NCBI GenBank assembly: GCA_012729675.1
Contig: JAAYCR010000051.1
Coordinates: forward strand, 1 to 64,000
Length of the DNA stretch: 64,000 bases
Source: Phycisphaerae bacterium
GTDB lineage: Bacteria > Planctomycetota > Phycisphaerae > Sedimentisphaerales > Anaerohalosphaeraceae
Reading direction: 5' to 3'
Shown: piece after piece, positions 62,454-64,000 of the stretch
Position numbering within the stretch: position 1 is the stretch's first letter
Layout of the letters: each line of letters begins with the position of its first letter
Program-made: the position numbers and the translations under genes
The notes under the pieces: generated by a model
What the model was told of the DNA's origin: nothing
Seen by the model: the letters and a program-made list of their open reading frames with translations, nothing else
Database searches by the model: none

Positions 62454-62566
62454 GGGTCAGAGACCTTTTATGTCCACTCGCCATCAATTTCTTGTCTTTA
62501 TTTCGCATTGCCTTATTATCTCTTTAATCATTTCTTCTTAAAGGTGTCTGACCCCGTCTCATTTTC
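62454..62566. mobile_element. MITE-like unit, copy 2
   Basis: Second copy of the unit at 58858-58971, same orientation, about 90% or more identical by eye. Terminal inverted repeat GGGTCAGAGACCTTTTA against GGGTCAGACACCTTTAA. Located between the ankyrin and lipoprotein genes. Confidence 0.78.
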
Positions 62567-62629
62567 CCCAATCCTTCGGCCTTCAGTTGTTTCTTTCGTG
62601 TTAAACATCGTAAACATTGCCGTATCTTC

Positions 62630-62654
62630 TGCACCCACAAGCTGCGCTTGAAGG
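62630..62654. repeat. 25-bp repeat, copy B
   Basis: One mismatch to 58370-58394. In a non-coding stretch 62567-62720 that may be the degraded 3' part of a mobile gene (minus-strand codons resembling FKRSLWVQKIRQCL). Confidence 0.6.
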
Positions 62655-62720
62655 TACCACCCATGTTATGCCCTTTCATTTTACGCTGTCTTGCTTTTTC
62701 GTTGCAGAGGCCACCCGCCG

Positions 62721-63410
62721 TTATCGCATCAACTGCCTGAACCACTCTTTCAATCCTTTTTGTTCCCTGTAACGCTGTTCTTCAAGAAAAGGACGCGGGA
62801 TACGGACATATGGCCTAAATAAAACACGATTGCTTCTGTTTCCGTTTCTATCATATATCTCAATTTCAACCTCAATCTCATTTTCTTTAGGAAGGGATAC
62901 GAATGCTTCAGGCCACATATCCTCGAAGGAACCATTTGCAACATAGTCTTTCCACGCCTCTTCATCCTTTCTTTGCGATGCTTCGCGTCTGTTAATAAAA
63001 ATCAATTGAACATGCCCTACTGTGTCAAACAAAAATAATGGGTATTCTTCCACAAGCGTTTCACCGGTTTCCAGACATGTTTCAAAAACGGTTATCCCTT
63101 CAATATTAAATTCTTCGTCAGACATATATAGAAATACAGCAAGCTTGCCTTTGTCTTCGGCGTATCCTGCGACCAACAATACCGGATCGGGATCAACCAC
63201 GTCATTTGCCCAATTCTCCAATGTCTGAGCCGCCAGCTTTTTTGTTGAGTCAGGATAATCGGGAGAAAGCAGTATCCCTTTACAGAAATCCTCAACCTGT
63301 AATTGCCAAATATTCGGCTCTTCTAAAGTTCGATTTTCACATCCGGTCAGTAAGCCAAGTATTGCGATGAACAAAACCCTGACAATCTTAAAAATAATTT
63401 GCATTATCAT
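62721..63410 (-). CDS. Lipoprotein downstream of an RHS gene (candidate immunity protein)
   Basis: 229 aa from the ATG at 63410. A hydrophobic N-terminus with lipobox (ILGLLTGC). The mature part is acidic (EEYPLFLFDTVGHVQL, LPKENEIEVEIEIYDRNGN). Family not recognised. Its start overlaps the end of the RHS gene by 23 bp, so the two are co-transcribed, as toxin and immunity genes usually are. AT-rich relative to the rest of the window. Confidence 0.65.
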   Translation of the reverse strand: MIMQIIFKIVRVLFIAILGLLTGCENRTLEEPNIWQLQVEDFCKGILLSPDYPDSTKKLAAQTLENWANDVVDPDPVLLVAGYAEDKGKLAVFLYMSDEEFNIEGITVFETCLETGETLVEEYPLFLFDTVGHVQLIFINRREASQRKDEEAWKDYVANGSFEDMWPEAFVSLPKENEIEVEIEIYDRNGNRSNRVLFRPYVRIPRPFLEEQRYREQKGLKEWFRQLMR

Positions 63411-64000
63411 TGATTTTCTTATCCATTTTTTTCTTATATGTATTTTCACAATCCCAAAACGAATCAAATGCATGCTTTGGCGTTTGGTAAGCCCCTAGTT
63501 CTGCAAGGCTGTTATCAAAACATTGATGTAGCTCTGTTGTGGGCTTACCCCATACCCAACGCTTTTTGCACCAAAAAAGACCATGTCTTTTTTGTACGCA
63601 TTCCTTAATCTCTACTTTTATATACGCTTCGCATCCGTATTTTCCCATTTCGTTTGAAACCTTCTTTAATGTACTTAGAATGTTTTTTACGCCCGTGTTA
63701 ACCAAATGACCATATCCCATATGGGTAAGCGTAGACGCAAGATTTGTGGCATTAATTGCGTTCATTTGAAACATGGTTACAAGTTCAATCCAATCCAGTA
63801 GGCCGATTCCAAACATTGATTCGTTTGCTGAATCGAAGAGATCATTGTATCCAGGTGGCGTGCGATAAGGCGTGATGATACGACCAATAATATCATATTC
63901 GACATCGCCTTCCGAACATTCATCGTTGCTTGATAGACCGAAGGGGTCAATATACTTAAGAGGCGAAGATTTTACATACTCATATACGTTCATCCCGTCA
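63388..64000 (-). CDS. C-terminus of an RHS-repeat protein (runs off the window)
   Basis: Frame stays open to the window edge. It begins within the RHS core end (DGMNVYEYVKSSPLKYIDPFGL), the conserved boundary after which RHS proteins carry variable, often toxic C-terminal domains. The ~180-residue variable part is Cys-containing (CVQKRHGLFWCKKRWVWG, FWDCENTYKKKM) and matches no toxin family I recognise. The lipoprotein gene directly downstream fits an immunity partner. Low GC suggests recent acquisition. Confidence 0.8.
   Translation of the reverse strand, partial: DGMNVYEYVKSSPLKYIDPFGLSSNDECSEGDVEYDIIGRIITPYRTPPGYNDLFDSANESMFGIGLLDWIELVTMFQMNAINATNLASTLTHMGYGHLVNTGVKNILSTLKKVSNEMGKYGCEAYIKVEIKECVQKRHGLFWCKKRWVWGKPTTELHQCFDNSLAELGAYQTPKHAFDSFWDCENTYKKKMDKKINDNANYF

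Overview
The window most resembles an anaerobic marine or sediment member of the Phycisphaerae (Planctomycetota, Sedimentisphaerales-like). This is inferred from a planctomycete-type exosortase/PEP-CTERM system, secreted proteins ending in a dockerin-like D-x-N-G-D / DFA-x-MA-x-x-W motif, high-GC genes separated by AT-rich spacers, and a six-subunit Rnf complex. I saw no rRNA, tRNA or CRISPR array.

Layout. (1) 1-3.7 kb: a 3-hydroxyacyl-CoA dehydrogenase, a secreted beta-propeller protein and a small membrane protein. (2) 3.9-11.1 kb, minus strand: ugd, a UDP-glucuronate-epimerase-like gene and wbpB/wbpD/wbpE/wbpA-like genes for UDP-GlcA/GalA and UDP-GlcNAc(3NAc)A-type sugar nucleotides, with a HEPN/MNT toxin-antitoxin pair at the 3' end. 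(3) 11.4-12.9 kb: folE and a two-domain queD (7-deazapurine/pterin). (4) 13.4-19.4 kb, plus strand: uvrA, a small orphan gene and a LamG surface protein. (5) 19.5-21.5 kb: a PAC2-family protein and an AmmeMemoRadiSam radical-SAM enzyme. (6) 22.4-34.1 kb, minus strand: a tightly packed 13-gene motility operon (two TPR proteins, a sigma-54 activator, FliL, FliM, FliN, FlhA, a sigma-28 factor, small unknowns and two lipoproteins) behind a near-consensus sigma-54 promoter. (7) 34.3-45.8 kb, minus strand: an exopolysaccharide/exosortase operon (Wza-like export protein, exosortase, EpsI-like protein, 1569-aa TPR protein, Wzc-like tyrosine kinase, WbpP-like epimerase). (8) 46.1-51.7 kb: a 1847-aa protein joining a GH13-like barrel to a GT5 glycogen-synthase-like domain. 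(9) 52.0-58.1 kb, minus strand: rnfCDGEAB, with an RseC-like gene upstream and an AhpD-like gene downstream. (10) 58.1-64 kb: a mobile, decaying region with a murD fragment, two copies of a ~113-bp MITE-like unit, an IS5-family element with a nonsense mutation, a PEP-CTERM gene, an internally deleted IS remnant that supplies the 3' end of an ankyrin gene, and the C-terminus of an RHS protein followed by a lipoprotein gene.

Regions 2 and 7 can be read together: region 2 makes activated uronic and amino-uronic acids, region 7 assembles and exports a polymer and holds the exosortase that should process PEP-CTERM proteins such as the one at 60.5 kb. Region 6 appears self-regulating, since its own sigma-54 activator and sigma-28 factor lie behind the sigma-54 promoter. 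Across the window the spacers carry short tandem arrays of unrelated sequence that nearly all share a 7-bp period. Together with the GH13-GT5 fusion and the motility operon of unknowns, these are the least expected features.
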